The position numbers and the translations under genes were made by a program. Source: Burkholderia ambifaria (GTDB taxonomy: Bacteria; Pseudomonadota; Gammaproteobacteria; Burkholderiales; Burkholderiaceae). Taken from it: DNA of 64,000 nt. Positions within the stretch are counted from its first letter, which is position 1; the number at the start of each line of letters is the position of its first letter. Below, in pieces: positions 43,554-52,546 of this stretch. The notes below the pieces were generated by a model, which was not told the origin of the DNA, did no database searches, and worked only from the letters and a program-made list of their open reading frames with translations. The stretch is taken from contig NZ_LKPJ01000028.1 of NCBI RefSeq assembly GCF_001443045.1, positions 35,578-99,577 on the forward strand, given 5' to 3'.

Positions 43554-44528
43554 ATGTTTTCCAGCTGTTCACCCGCGAAGATCGTGTTTCTTGACCGCGC
43601 GACGCTGTCGCCGCAGACCGTGCTGAAGCCGTTCCCGTTTCCGCACACGCTCCAGACCTTCGAACGGACGGCCCCGCGCGAAGTGGCCGCGCGCATCGGC
43701 CACGCGGACATCGTCGTGACCAACAAGGTCCGGCTCGACGCGGCGATGCTCGACGCCGCGCCGCATATGCGGATGGTCGCGATCGCCGCGACGGGCACCG
43801 ACATCGTCGATCTCGACGCGTGCGCGGCGCGCGGCATCGTCGTCAGCAACATTCGCGGGTATGCGGCGCGCACGGTGCCCGAGCACACGTTCGCGCTGAT
43901 CTTTGCCTTGCGGCGCAGCCTCGTCGCGTATCGCGATGCGGTGCGCGCAGGACGCTGGCTCGACAGCGGACAGTTCTGCTTCTTCGATCATCCGATCCGC
44001 GATCTGGCCGGCTCGACCCTCGGGATCGTCGGCGACGGCGTGCTCGGTCGGGCCGTGGCCGCCATCGCGCGTGCGCTCGACATGCGCGTGCTGTTCGCCG
44101 CGCACGGCGATGCGCGGGGCGGCGACCATGTGCCGCTCGACACGCTGCTGCGCGACAGCGACGTGATCACGCTGCATTGCCCGCTCACGCCGGCGACCCG
44201 GAACCTGATCGACGCGGCCGCCTTCACGCGGATGGCACGCCGGCCGTTGCTGATCAACACGGCGCGCGGCGGGCTGGTAGACGAAAGCGCGCTCGTCGAT
44301 GCACTGCAGTCGGGGCAGATCGCGGGCGCGGGCTTCGACGTGGTCACGCAGGAGCCGCTGCCGGCCGCACATCCGTTTCACGCGATCCTGTCGCATCCGG
44401 CATTCATCCTGACGCCGCATGTCGCGTGGGCGAGCGACGAGGCGATGCAGGCGCTGGCCGACCAGCTCGTCGACAACGTCGCGGCGTTTGCGAGCGGCGA
44501 ACCGCGGCATGTCGTGACGGCCGGTTGA
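43554..44528 (+). CDS. D-2-hydroxyacid dehydrogenase (glycerate/hydroxypyruvate-reductase-like)
   Basis: 324 residues from ATG 43554. The NAD motif is GIVGDGVLGRAVAAIAR, with Asp replacing one of the usual glycine-flanking positions. The catalytic triad region is LINTARGGLVDE (Arg), FDVVTQEPLP (Glu) and TPHVAWASDEA (His, with Trp-Ala in place of the common IG). The set resembles HprA-type glycerate dehydrogenases. It is divergent from the CoA-transferase gene and shares two inverted-repeat boxes with it. The substrate is probably a 2-keto or 2-hydroxy acid. Confidence 0.88.
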   Translation: MFSSCSPAKIVFLDRATLSPQTVLKPFPFPHTLQTFERTAPREVAARIGHADIVVTNKVRLDAAMLDAAPHMRMVAIAATGTDIVDLDACAARGIVVSNIRGYAARTVPEHTFALIFALRRSLVAYRDAVRAGRWLDSGQFCFFDHPIRDLAGSTLGIVGDGVLGRAVAAIARALDMRVLFAAHGDARGGDHVPLDTLLRDSDVITLHCPLTPATRNLIDAAAFTRMARRPLLINTARGGLVDESALVDALQSGQIAGAGFDVVTQEPLPAAHPFHAILSHPAFILTPHVAWASDEAMQALADQLVDNVAAFASGEPRHVVTAG

Positions 44529-44630
44529 GCGCGGCAGGCGGCAGTATGCTGCGCCGGCCATCGGCAGCGATGCGCGGGACGTGAGGATGTGAAGACAGGA
44601 AGACGCGTTGCGGGCAGGACGCCGCAGCGG

Positions 44631-44657
44631 AATCGGAGAATCGGAGAATCGGAGAAG
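44631..44657. repeat. Short 8-bp tandem repeat
   Basis: About three and a half copies of AATCGGAG run head to tail in a gene-free stretch between the dehydrogenase and a small membrane protein gene. Such repeats vary in number by replication slippage. No reading frame uses it. Confidence 0.7.
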
Positions 44658-44783
44658 CGGTGGTCAGGCGACGCGCGACCGGAACCGGTGCGCGCGGGTG
44701 CGCGATGCGCGCCGCCGGCGCGTGTCGGCCATCGGCCGCGCGTCGGCGGGAATCAGCGGGAATGCGTCAGCGGGAGGCGAGGC

Positions 44784-44996
44784 TCAGTAAGCGGACATCT
44801 CGACGCAAGGATCGACCTTGGACGGCGAGCAGATGACCGAATACTTGGCGCTTTCGCGCATCAGCGCTTCGCCTTCGTGCAGCGCGATCTTGATCTCGGG
44901 ATGACGCTCGTACGCGAGGAATGCGGAGCAGACGACCGCGGACATCACGACGAGGGAAAATACAAACTTTTCAAGGGATTGGAAACGTTCGGGCAT
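44784..44996 (-). CDS. Small single-pass membrane protein, unrecognised
   Basis: 70 residues with one hydrophobic segment (KFVFSLVVMSAVVCSAFLAY, about residues 10-29) and a C-terminal half with two Cys (VICSPSKVDPC) that could form a disulfide outside the membrane. The region is noticeably less GC-rich than its neighbours, and AAAGG lies 8 bases before the ATG. There is no known family that I recognise. It stands alone between non-coding stretches. Confidence 0.6.
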   Translation of the reverse strand: MPERFQSLEKFVFSLVVMSAVVCSAFLAYERHPEIKIALHEGEALMRESAKYSVICSPSKVDPCVEMSAY

Positions 44997-45400
44997 GGTT
45001 CGACCTTTCTTCTAGGCCGTGATTATAGCGCGAATTAAGGGTTTTCCCTATATGTCGGTCCGCATACCGAGGATGGGGTCGATCGATATCCGGCCGCGTT
45101 TGCCCCCTTTTTCTCTGCTCACGCCATCCGTGCCGCCGACGCGCATGTCGAGCAATCGTGCGGGATTGGCGGATGCCGACGGCTCGACCGCGTCAGGTCG
45201 CCCGGCGCAGACCGCACCGATGACGGTGCGGTCGGTGGCGGCCGCCGACCGCAGCGTGACCCGCACGGCGGCACGCGGGCCGTTGCCGCCATGGTCAGCG
45301 GTTCGCCGGTCGCCGGTGTCGGAATAAGGACGGTGCGGCCCCCGCTCGCCGGGACCGTACTCGGAAGGAAGAAAGCGCGACGAAGCCCGTCGCGCACGCG
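44997..45400. other. Intergenic region containing a perfect hairpin
   Basis: No gene is supported. The only clear structure is a 24-base hairpin at 45210-45233 (annotated separately). Open frames here lack coding-like composition and ribosome sites. Confidence 0.5.
45210..45233. repeat. Perfect 10-bp inverted repeat hairpin
   Basis: GACCGCACCG-ATGA-CGGTGCGGTC has ten perfect pairs and a four-base loop. No T-run follows on either strand, so it is not a standard intrinsic terminator. It lies about 168 bases downstream of the lipoprotein gene stop (minus strand) and could be a factor-dependent end or mRNA 3' stabiliser. Confidence 0.6.
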
Positions 45401-45838
45401 TTACTGCGGCGCCGACGCGCCGCTGGCCGCATTGCCCGGCCACGCCTTGCCGATCCTGTCGATCAGCGACTTGGCGGCGCCCGTCGCGATCGCGGCGTCG
45501 ACGCCCGAGGTCTGCCACGAACCGTCGGCGGCCTTGACGAAGGTGAGGTTCGCGCGCGACGGCGCGTAATCGCTGTTGCGCCACGTGACCACGACGTTGC
45601 ACGTATAGGTGCGTTCGCCGACCTTCTTGCAGTCGCCGTCGGGCTTCGCCGAGATCACGTCGGCCGACACGGGCAGCGGCTGGCCGAACAGCGCGTTCAG
45701 GCCGCCGTGGTTTTCCGCTTCGAGCGCGCGGCGCACCGCGGCGTCGACGTCGCTCGATCCGGGGCCGTCGTGGAGCAGGTTGCAGGCGGTGAGCAGCGTG
45801 GCGGCACAGCCGAGCGTCAGCAGCGTGGGAAACTTCAT
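45401..45838 (-). CDS. Small lipoprotein of unknown function
   Basis: 145 residues from ATG 45838. The lipoprotein signal is MKFPTLLTLGCAATLLTACN, with the lipobox LTAC at Cys19. The mature part contains KPDGDCKKVGERTYTCNVVVTWRNSDY, where two Cys may pair, and a short beta-rich tail. An in-frame ATG at 45952 adds residues unlike a signal sequence. No family is recognised. It is transcribed alone. Confidence 0.75.
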   Translation of the reverse strand: MKFPTLLTLGCAATLLTACNLLHDGPGSSDVDAAVRRALEAENHGGLNALFGQPLPVSADVISAKPDGDCKKVGERTYTCNVVVTWRNSDYAPSRANLTFVKAADGSWQTSGVDAAIATGAAKSLIDRIGKAWPGNAASGASAPQ

Positions 45839-46025
45839 GGCACTCCGTGAATCCGGTGAACGTCGGGCGGCATGCTGCGATGCGAGTGAACGCATCACCG
45901 AGCCGGTACGCCGCGTAGTCTGCAACGTCCGCGCGTCGTTCGCGGTATCCATTTGTAACCAATTGCACGGATGCGGGCGGCCGAACGACGGCCCGTGCGC
46001 CGCGCCCCGCCGCTGGTGTCCGCGC

Positions 46026-46949
46026 TTACTGCCGCTCCTGCTTCACGCGGCTGACCAATTGCGTCGGGCTCACGAACTGCAGCGCGATCACGACCCACAC
46101 GAGCGTGATGGCCATGTAGATCATCGCCATCGCGTCGATCGACTGCGGCGCGCGCACGCCGGTCGAGAACACCGCGTAATACAGCGCGACGACGAGCGTC
46201 TGCGTGCTCGGGCCCGCGGTGAAGAAGGTCAGCTCGAACATCCCGATCGTGCGCACCAGCACGAGCAGCCCGGCCGCGAGCATGCCGGGCACCAGCAGCG
46301 GCAGCAGCACGTAGCGGAAATAGCGCCACGTGTTCGCGCCGAAGATGCGCGCGGCGGCCTCGAGATTCGGGTCGATCTGCTCGATGAACGGCGTCATCAC
46401 GAGGATCACGAACGGCAGCGCCGGTACGAGATTCGCGAGGATCACGCCCGGCAGCGTGCCGGCGAGCCCGACCTTGTACATCACGGTCGCCATCGGAATC
46501 CCGTACGTGACGGGCGGCACCATCAGCGGCAGCAGGAATACCAGCAGCGCGAAGCGCTTGCCGCGGAACCGCACGCGCGCGAGCGCATAGGCGGCCGGCA
46601 CGCCGAGCGCGACCGACAGCAGCACGACCGCGCCGACCACTTCGAGCGTCACCCACAGCACGCTCGCGAGCTGGAAGTCTTCCCACGCTTTCGCGTACCA
46701 GTGCAGCGTGAAGCCCTGCGGCAGCGGCGTGCCGAACCAGCGCGTCGCGACCGAGTTCACCGCGACGGTCGCGATCAGCAGCATCACGTTCAGCAGGAAG
46801 AACGCCATCAGCCCCCAGACGAGTGCCTTCCAGGCCCGGCCGGCGAGGTTGCTTCTCATCTTCCGCGGTGTCCTCGCGTTGACGGGGCGTGCATCGGGCG
46901 CGTCCTGCTTCGGCGGCCAGGCCGGCGCGGCATGATTGTCGGTCGCCAT
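46026..46949 (-). CDS. ABC transporter permease (polyamine/opine type), second subunit
   Basis: 307 residues with six TM helices of the PotC/binding-protein-dependent type. The EAA loop is EAAARIFGANTWRYFRYVLLPLL near residue 205, where the ATPase docks. A hydrophilic N-terminal extension of about 40 residues (PKQDAPDARPVNARTPRK) is unusual but open from ATG 46949. Its start overlaps the stop of the first permease (ATGA). It is the last gene of the importer operon. Confidence 0.88.
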   Translation of the reverse strand: MATDNHAAPAWPPKQDAPDARPVNARTPRKMRSNLAGRAWKALVWGLMAFFLLNVMLLIATVAVNSVATRWFGTPLPQGFTLHWYAKAWEDFQLASVLWVTLEVVGAVVLLSVALGVPAAYALARVRFRGKRFALLVFLLPLMVPPVTYGIPMATVMYKVGLAGTLPGVILANLVPALPFVILVMTPFIEQIDPNLEAAARIFGANTWRYFRYVLLPLLVPGMLAAGLLVLVRTIGMFELTFFTAGPSTQTLVVALYYAVFSTGVRAPQSIDAMAMIYMAITLVWVVIALQFVSPTQLVSRVKQERQ

Positions 46950-47821
46950 CAGCCCTTGCCCCCTGTCACCGGCCCCGTATAGAAGAAGCGGCGCGCACCG
47001 AGCATCGACGCGACCACCAGCAACTGCACGAAACCCATCACGATCGCGATCGCCGATGCGAGCGAATAGTCGTAGCTCTCGAACGCGGCTTCGGCCGCCG
47101 CGATCGAGATCACGCGCGTCGGCCCGGCCGGCGCGCCGAGCAGCACGGCCGACGGGAACACCGAGAACGCCTGCACGAACGACAGGCACGCGGCCATCGT
47201 GAGCCCCGGCACGAGCAGCGGCAGGTAGATCTGCCGGAACTGCTGCCACGGGTTCGCGCCGAGCGTGGCCGCGGCGCGCGCGAGCGTCGGGTCGATGCCG
47301 CTGATGTACGACAGCATCAGCAGGAACGCGAACGGAAAGCCCGACACGATCAGCGACAGCAGCACGCCCCAGTAGTTGTGCGTGAGGCGCACTTCGTCGG
47401 TGTACAGGTGCAGCCCCTGCAGCGCCTGCGGGAACCAGCCGTTCGGGCCGAAATACGTGAGCATCCCGTCGGCGACGAGCACCGTGCCGAGCGTGACCGG
47501 AATCACGAGCAGCGTCGTGACGAACTTCTGGTACGGCGAGTTGCGGCGCAACGCGAACGCGACGGGCACCGAGATGCCGACGTTGAGCAGCGTCGCCGGC
47601 ACCGCGAGCTTCAGCGTGACGAGCACGGTCGGCCACATCGCGGTGTCGGTGAAGAACTGCACGTAGTTCGCGAGCGCGCCGCCGCCGTTCATCGGCTGGA
47701 ACGACAGCACGAGGCCGTAGGCGAACGGATAGATGAACAGCGCGACGATGAACGCGAGCGCGGGCGTGACGAGCCATGCCTTCGCGTCGCGCGGCGTGCC
47801 GCCGGTCGCGAGCGTGCTCAT
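46949..47821 (-). CDS. ABC transporter permease (polyamine/opine type), first subunit
   Basis: 290 residues from ATG 47821. TM1 is WLVTPALAFIVALFIYPFAYGLVL. The EAA-type loop is ARAAATLGANPWQQFRQIYLPLL near residue 190. It resembles PotB/CysT-like permeases. It lies 46 bases after the ATPase gene and overlaps the second permease gene. The subunit pair forms a heterodimeric membrane pore. Confidence 0.88.
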   Translation of the reverse strand: MSTLATGGTPRDAKAWLVTPALAFIVALFIYPFAYGLVLSFQPMNGGGALANYVQFFTDTAMWPTVLVTLKLAVPATLLNVGISVPVAFALRRNSPYQKFVTTLLVIPVTLGTVLVADGMLTYFGPNGWFPQALQGLHLYTDEVRLTHNYWGVLLSLIVSGFPFAFLLMLSYISGIDPTLARAAATLGANPWQQFRQIYLPLLVPGLTMAACLSFVQAFSVFPSAVLLGAPAGPTRVISIAAAEAAFESYDYSLASAIAIVMGFVQLLVVASMLGARRFFYTGPVTGGKG

Positions 47822-47867
47822 GCGGCCTCCCGGGGGCGTGCGGCCGCGCGCGCGGCGCGGTGGCCGT

Positions 47868-48947
47868 TCATTGCGCGTCTCCCGCATAGACGAGCGTGCG
47901 TGCCGGCGCCACGCGCAGCCGCAGCCGCTCGCCTTCCGCGAATTCGCCGGCGACCCGCGCCCAGATCGGCCCGAACGGCGTGATCGCGCGGATCAGCGAA
48001 TCGCGGCCGCCGTACTCGACCGTTTCGACGGTCGCGTCGAATGCATTGTCGGCGCCGTCTTCCGCGCGCTCGATGTCGTCGGGGCGCAGCGCGACCACGA
48101 CGTCCTTGCCATCGAAGCCGGCCATCGGCACGCCGGTGACGCGCACGCCGGCGGCGGTGACGTTCACGTAGTCGCCGGCCATCCCTTCGAGCGTGAACGG
48201 CAGCACGTTGCGATAACCCATGAAGCGCGCGACGTGCAGGTTGTGCGGGCGCGTGTACACGTCCTTCGGCGACGCGACTTGCTGCACGACGCCCTCCTTC
48301 ATCACGACGATCCGGTCGGCCATCGACAGCGCCTCGTCCTGGTCGTGCGTCACGTAGATCGTCGCGCGTTCGAGCTGCGTGTGGATGCGGCGGATCTCGG
48401 CGCGCATCTCGACGCGCAGCTTCGTGTCGAGGTTCGACAGCGGCTCGTCCATCAGCACCAGCGGCGGCTCGATGACGATCGCGCGCGCGATCGCGACGCG
48501 CTGCTGCTGCCCGCCCGACAGCTGCCCGGGCAGCTTGCCCTCGTGGCCGACGAGCTGCACGAGTTCGAGCGCCTGCTGCGCGCGCCGCCGCGTGTCCTGC
48601 TTCGGCACGCCGCGCATCTTCAGCCCGAAGCCGACGTTGTCGAGCACCGACATGTGCGGGAACAGCGCGTAGTTCTGGAACACCATCCCGAAGCCGCGGC
48701 GCTCGGGCGGCAGCACGTCGATGCGCGTGTCGTCGAGCCAGATGCCGCCGCTCGTGAGCGGCTGCAGCCCAGCGATGCAGTTCAGCGCGGTCGACTTGCC
48801 GCAACCCGACGGGCCGAGCAGCGCGATGAACTCGCCGCGCCTGATGTCGAGATCGAGCCCGTTCAGCGCGGCGACCTGTGCGCCCTCCGCATTGGTGAAG
48901 CTGCGGCACACGCCGTCGAGCCGCAACCGTTCGAAACTGTGCTTCAT
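47868..48947 (-). CDS. ABC transporter ATP-binding protein (PotA-like)
   Basis: 359 residues. Walker A is LLGPSGCGKSTAL, the Q-loop sits in MVFQNYALFPHMSVLDNVGFGL, the signature is LSGGQQQRVAIARAI, and Walker B is PLVLMDEPLSNLD, with the H-loop in YVTHDQDEALS. The C-terminal about 110 residues form a TOBE/OB domain (VVVALRPDDIERAEDG). It energises the two permeases encoded immediately downstream. The binding-protein gene is 49 bases upstream. Confidence 0.93.
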   Translation of the reverse strand: MKHSFERLRLDGVCRSFTNAEGAQVAALNGLDLDIRRGEFIALLGPSGCGKSTALNCIAGLQPLTSGGIWLDDTRIDVLPPERRGFGMVFQNYALFPHMSVLDNVGFGLKMRGVPKQDTRRRAQQALELVQLVGHEGKLPGQLSGGQQQRVAIARAIVIEPPLVLMDEPLSNLDTKLRVEMRAEIRRIHTQLERATIYVTHDQDEALSMADRIVVMKEGVVQQVASPKDVYTRPHNLHVARFMGYRNVLPFTLEGMAGDYVNVTAAGVRVTGVPMAGFDGKDVVVALRPDDIERAEDGADNAFDATVETVEYGGRDSLIRAITPFGPIWARVAGEFAEGERLRLRVAPARTLVYAGDAQ

Positions 48948-48996
48948 TACGCGAACTCCGTCGGCGCGGGCGCCGCGGCGCCCGCGGGTTCATGCG

Positions 48997-50163
48997 TCAT
49001 TTCGATTTCTGCGAACCGATCTCGCGGTCCCACTTCTGGAACGCGGCGACCATCGCCTGCGCGTTGAGCGGCTGCACGTGCGGACGATCCGCGAGCAGCT
49101 TCGCGTACTCGGGGCGGCCGAACTTCCTGATCACGTCCTGGCTGTGCGCGGGCGCCATCTCGAGCGTCACGCCCTTCACCGCCGGGCCCGGATAGAAGTA
49201 GCCGTCGTCGTAGGTCATCGCCTGCTGCGCCGGTTCGAGCAGGAAGTTCATCAGCTTGAACAGCACGTCGAGCTTGTCCTTCGGCACGCCCTTGGGGATC
49301 ACCATGTAGTGCGCATCGTTGACCCACGTCATGTTGTCGAACGCCTGGATCCGGAATTCGGCCGGCACGATGCCGAGCGCGCGCGGGTTCAGGTCCCAGC
49401 CGGTGACGGTCACGGTCATGTCGCGCGTGCCCTCGCCGAGTTCCTTCATCACGGCCGACGTGCCGCCCGGGTAATACGGGACGCAGTCGTTGAGCTGCTT
49501 CAGGAACGCCCAGGTCTTGTCCCAGCCGTTGATCGGGTCCTGCGGGTTCTTGTCGCCGAGCACGTAGGGCAGCCCCATCAGGAACGTGCGGCCGGGGCCC
49601 GAGTTCGCGGGGCGCGCGTAGATCAGCTTGTTCGGGTGCGCCTTGCACCATGCGAGCAGCTGGGCAGGCGTCTTCGGCGGGTCGCTGACCTTCGCCGGGT
49701 TGTATTCGAGCAGCGGGCCGGCCGGCATGTAGGTGACTTCGAGGCCGAAGCCCTGCGCGACATCCTGCATCTTGCGGGGGCCGGGCGCGTACTTGTCGAG
49801 CACGCCGGGGAACGCGCCCGCGTTGTCGGGCAGCAGCTTCAGCCACAGGTTCTGCTCGATGCCGGCGGCCAGCGCGTCGGTGCCCGTCAGCACGAGGTCG
49901 ATGTCGGCGCGCCCCGCCGCCTGCATCGCCTTGATCTTGCCCGGCAGCTGCGGCGCGGGCGCGTTCGTGAACGTGACGTTCGCGACGAGGTTCGGGTTCT
50001 TTTCCTTGAACGCTTCGATGGCCTTCTGCGTGAGTTGCAGGTTGCCCGCGACGTCGACGACATTCAGCGACACCGGGGCCGCGACGGCGGCCGCGGCCGG
50101 CAACGTCAGGCTTAGCGCCAGGGCGATCCGGCGAACACGGCGCGCGATCGTGGTTGTGTTCAT
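48997..50163 (-). CDS. ABC transporter periplasmic substrate-binding protein
   Basis: 388 residues. The signal peptide ends ...LPAAAAVAA, followed by PVSLNVVDVAGNLQLTQKAIEAFKE. The fold matches family 1 binding proteins for polyamines, opines or 2-aminoethylphosphonate: DIDLVLTGTDALAAGIEQNLW and later WDLNPRALGIVPAEFRIQ. The exact ligand cannot be read from sequence. First gene of a four-gene importer operon; 278 bases of intergenic DNA separate it from the next minus-strand operon. Confidence 0.9.
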   Translation of the reverse strand: MNTTTIARRVRRIALALSLTLPAAAAVAAPVSLNVVDVAGNLQLTQKAIEAFKEKNPNLVANVTFTNAPAPQLPGKIKAMQAAGRADIDLVLTGTDALAAGIEQNLWLKLLPDNAGAFPGVLDKYAPGPRKMQDVAQGFGLEVTYMPAGPLLEYNPAKVSDPPKTPAQLLAWCKAHPNKLIYARPANSGPGRTFLMGLPYVLGDKNPQDPINGWDKTWAFLKQLNDCVPYYPGGTSAVMKELGEGTRDMTVTVTGWDLNPRALGIVPAEFRIQAFDNMTWVNDAHYMVIPKGVPKDKLDVLFKLMNFLLEPAQQAMTYDDGYFYPGPAVKGVTLEMAPAHSQDVIRKFGRPEYAKLLADRPHVQPLNAQAMVAAFQKWDREIGSQKSK

Positions 50164-50441
50164 GTCTCCTCGCTTCGGTCGGTGGATGGGACCTTTCTTT
50201 CAGGAAATCATGACGGTGTTATACGATGTCGGTCAACAAAAAACCGAGCGGCGCGGGGCGGGAATTTCCCTAACAAAAACCTTCCTTTTATTGGTGATTT
50301 ACCGATTGACCGATTTCATGGCGCGCTGGGGCAACGGCGGCATGGTGTGTTAGGACGTCGTATATCGGCAGGCGCTGAAATGGAACTGGTTTGCACAGCC
50401 GCGCCGGCATGAAATCCTGCGCGGCGCGCTGCAGACGGCGC

Positions 50442-51023
50442 TCAGTCCGCACGCAGCGCGATCACCTCCCCGATTAGCCGCTCCGCGTCACGCCACTCGC
50501 CATACCCGGACGCCGGGTTCAGGTGGCCGACCTCGCCGAGATCGACAAGCTGGCTGCCCCACCCTGCCGCGAGCGTTTCGGCGCGTTCGAAGCGCGCAAG
50601 CGGGTCGTTGCGGCTCGCGGCCACGATGCTCGGAAACGGCAGCGGCCGGGTCGGCACCGGCGTCCAGCCGTGCGCGTCGAGCGCATCGAGGGGCGGATAG
50701 CCTGCGGGCATCGGCGTATCGAGATCGGCCGGCGCGGCAAGCAGTGCGCCGTCGATCGCACGCGTGGCCTGCTGCGCCCAATGGACGACGATCATCACGC
50801 CCGCGCTGTGCGCGACGAGAATCACGGGGCCGCCGATCTCGGCCAGCGCCGCGTCGAGCGCCGCGACCCGTGCGGCGCGGCTCAGCTTGTCGGCTTCGAG
50901 CGGCGCGACGGCGCGCGCGTTCGGCAGGCGTCGTTGCAGATGCGTCTGCCAGTGATCTTCGACGTGATCGCGCAAGCCGGGCACGATCAGGATGGTGGGC
51001 GTGGGCGCGGTCGCCAGGGTCAT
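50442..51023 (-). CDS. RBBP9/YdeN-family alpha/beta hydrolase
   Basis: 193 residues from ATG 51023. The start TILIVPGLRDHVEDHWQTHLQ is the family signature (GxxxxxxxHWQ). The nucleophile is Ser73 in LVAHSAGVM, the Asp lies in AASRNDPLARF and the His in GEVGHLNPASG. The family comprises small serine hydrolases of unclear substrate. It begins 32 bases after the MFS gene as the last member of the BKACE/TauD operon. Confidence 0.88.
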   Translation of the reverse strand: MTLATAPTPTILIVPGLRDHVEDHWQTHLQRRLPNARAVAPLEADKLSRAARVAALDAALAEIGGPVILVAHSAGVMIVVHWAQQATRAIDGALLAAPADLDTPMPAGYPPLDALDAHGWTPVPTRPLPFPSIVAASRNDPLARFERAETLAAGWGSQLVDLGEVGHLNPASGYGEWRDAERLIGEVIALRAD

Positions 51024-51055
51024 GCAGCCTCCGGGTGGGTTCGGTTCGGGAAAGT

Positions 51056-52384
51056 TCAGGAAAGACGGGATGCGCGCCGTTCGCGTTCGACGCGCGCGAG
51101 ATCGGCCGCGTAGCTTGCGCGTCCGATCGCGAACAGCACGGCGGCCGCGAGCGGCACGGCGGGAATCCATTGCAGTGCGCCGACGAGGCCCGCCCGATCG
51201 GCAACCCATCCCGTCAGCAGCGGGCCCGGCGCCATGCCGAGCAGGTTGTTGGCGAGCGTGAGCGTCGCGAAGGCCGACGCGTGGATCGCGGCCGGCGTCA
51301 GGTTCGCGACCATCGCACCCGAGGCGCCGGACGCACCGGCGCCGACCAGCATCCCCGCGCAGATCAGCGCGAGCTGCAGTGGCCCGGGCGGCAGCCGGAA
51401 CGCGAGCGCGAGGCACACGCCGGTCAGCACGCAGTACACGATCGCAGTCAGCCATTTGCGCGCGCCGTCGGTGCGTCCGACGCGATCGGTGACGATTCCG
51501 CAACCGACCATCCCGATGCCCGACAGCAGCACGAAGCCGGCCGCGAGCACGGCGGCGCGGTCGGGCGCCATCGCGTAATAGCGGTTCAGGTAGCTCGGCA
51601 GCCATGCGAACAGCGCGCCGGGCACGAACAGGTGCAGCCCGCTGCCGACATACGCGCAGATCACCGAGCGCGACGCGAACAGCCCCGCCATCAGCACGCG
51701 CACGCTGCCGCGCAAATCGCGCGGCGCATCGGCAAGGGGCCGGCACGGTTCGACGCGGCATGCCGCAAGCCGCCGCTCGGTGACGACACCGCGGTACGCG
51801 ACGAGCAGCACGATCCCGAGTGCGGCCATCACGCCGAACGACCAGCGCCAGCCGAGATGCGCGCCGACCAGCCCGCCGAGCGCCATCCCGAACACGGAGC
51901 CGAACGCGCCGCCGGCCATGAACGCGCCGGTCAGCGTCGCGCGCAAGCGCGCCGGAAAGATGCTGAGGATCAGGGCGACGCCGACGCTGCCGTACGCGGC
52001 TTCGCCGAGCCCGACGAGGCCGCGCGCCACGAGCATTTCGGTGTAGTGGGTCGACAGCGCGCAGCCGAGCGTCGCGATGCTCCACAGCGCGGCCATCAGC
52101 ACGATGCTGCGCACGCGCCCGAAACGGTCGGCGAGCACCGACAGCGGAAACGTCAGCAGCCCGACCAGCAGCGCGACGACGCCGGACAGCGAACCGAGCT
52201 GCGTGTCCGACAGCCCCCACGCGTGCTTGAGCAGCGGAAACACGGCGTTGAGCACCTGCCGCGACATGTAGTCCGACAGCAGCAGGCCGACGGTCAGCCC
52301 GAACACGAGCCAGGCATAGGCCGGCGCGCGCCGGCCGGTGGCGGCCGTCTCCTGCAGCGACGGCTCGACGTGATGAATCAGCAT
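51056..52384 (-). CDS. MFS transporter of the BKACE/TauD operon
   Basis: 442 residues, 12 TM, from ATG 52384, which follows GGAGGAGAC. Segments are LLLSDYMSRQVLNAVFPLLKHAWGLSDTQLGSL and VLADRFGRVRSIVLMAALWS, resembling organic-acid or hexuronate carriers. Position between a BKACE enzyme and a serine hydrolase suggests import of the substrate of this pathway. It follows the BKACE gene by 162 bases. Confidence 0.87.
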   Translation of the reverse strand: MLIHHVEPSLQETAATGRRAPAYAWLVFGLTVGLLLSDYMSRQVLNAVFPLLKHAWGLSDTQLGSLSGVVALLVGLLTFPLSVLADRFGRVRSIVLMAALWSIATLGCALSTHYTEMLVARGLVGLGEAAYGSVGVALILSIFPARLRATLTGAFMAGGAFGSVFGMALGGLVGAHLGWRWSFGVMAALGIVLLVAYRGVVTERRLAACRVEPCRPLADAPRDLRGSVRVLMAGLFASRSVICAYVGSGLHLFVPGALFAWLPSYLNRYYAMAPDRAAVLAAGFVLLSGIGMVGCGIVTDRVGRTDGARKWLTAIVYCVLTGVCLALAFRLPPGPLQLALICAGMLVGAGASGASGAMVANLTPAAIHASAFATLTLANNLLGMAPGPLLTGWVADRAGLVGALQWIPAVPLAAAVLFAIGRASYAADLARVERERRASRLS

Positions 52385-52546
52385 GCGTGTCTCCTCCGGC
52401 ACCGGTGCGGCAACGCGCCGGCGCGGCTTGCGCGGCCCCGCTCCGTTGACCGGAGTCGGCCCCCGCGCGACGCGCGGGGACGGGTGCCACGCCACAACGA
52501 TCGGCGGGCGGCAGCCGCGAGGGCCGCCGCCCGGATGCGCGGCGCG

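Noticed and set aside
50192..50209. CCTTTC...GAAATC upstream of the ABC importer, similar to the 37-44 kb boxes
   Set aside because: The spacer is 6 rather than 7 bases and the right arm is GAAATC, so it does not fit the pattern.
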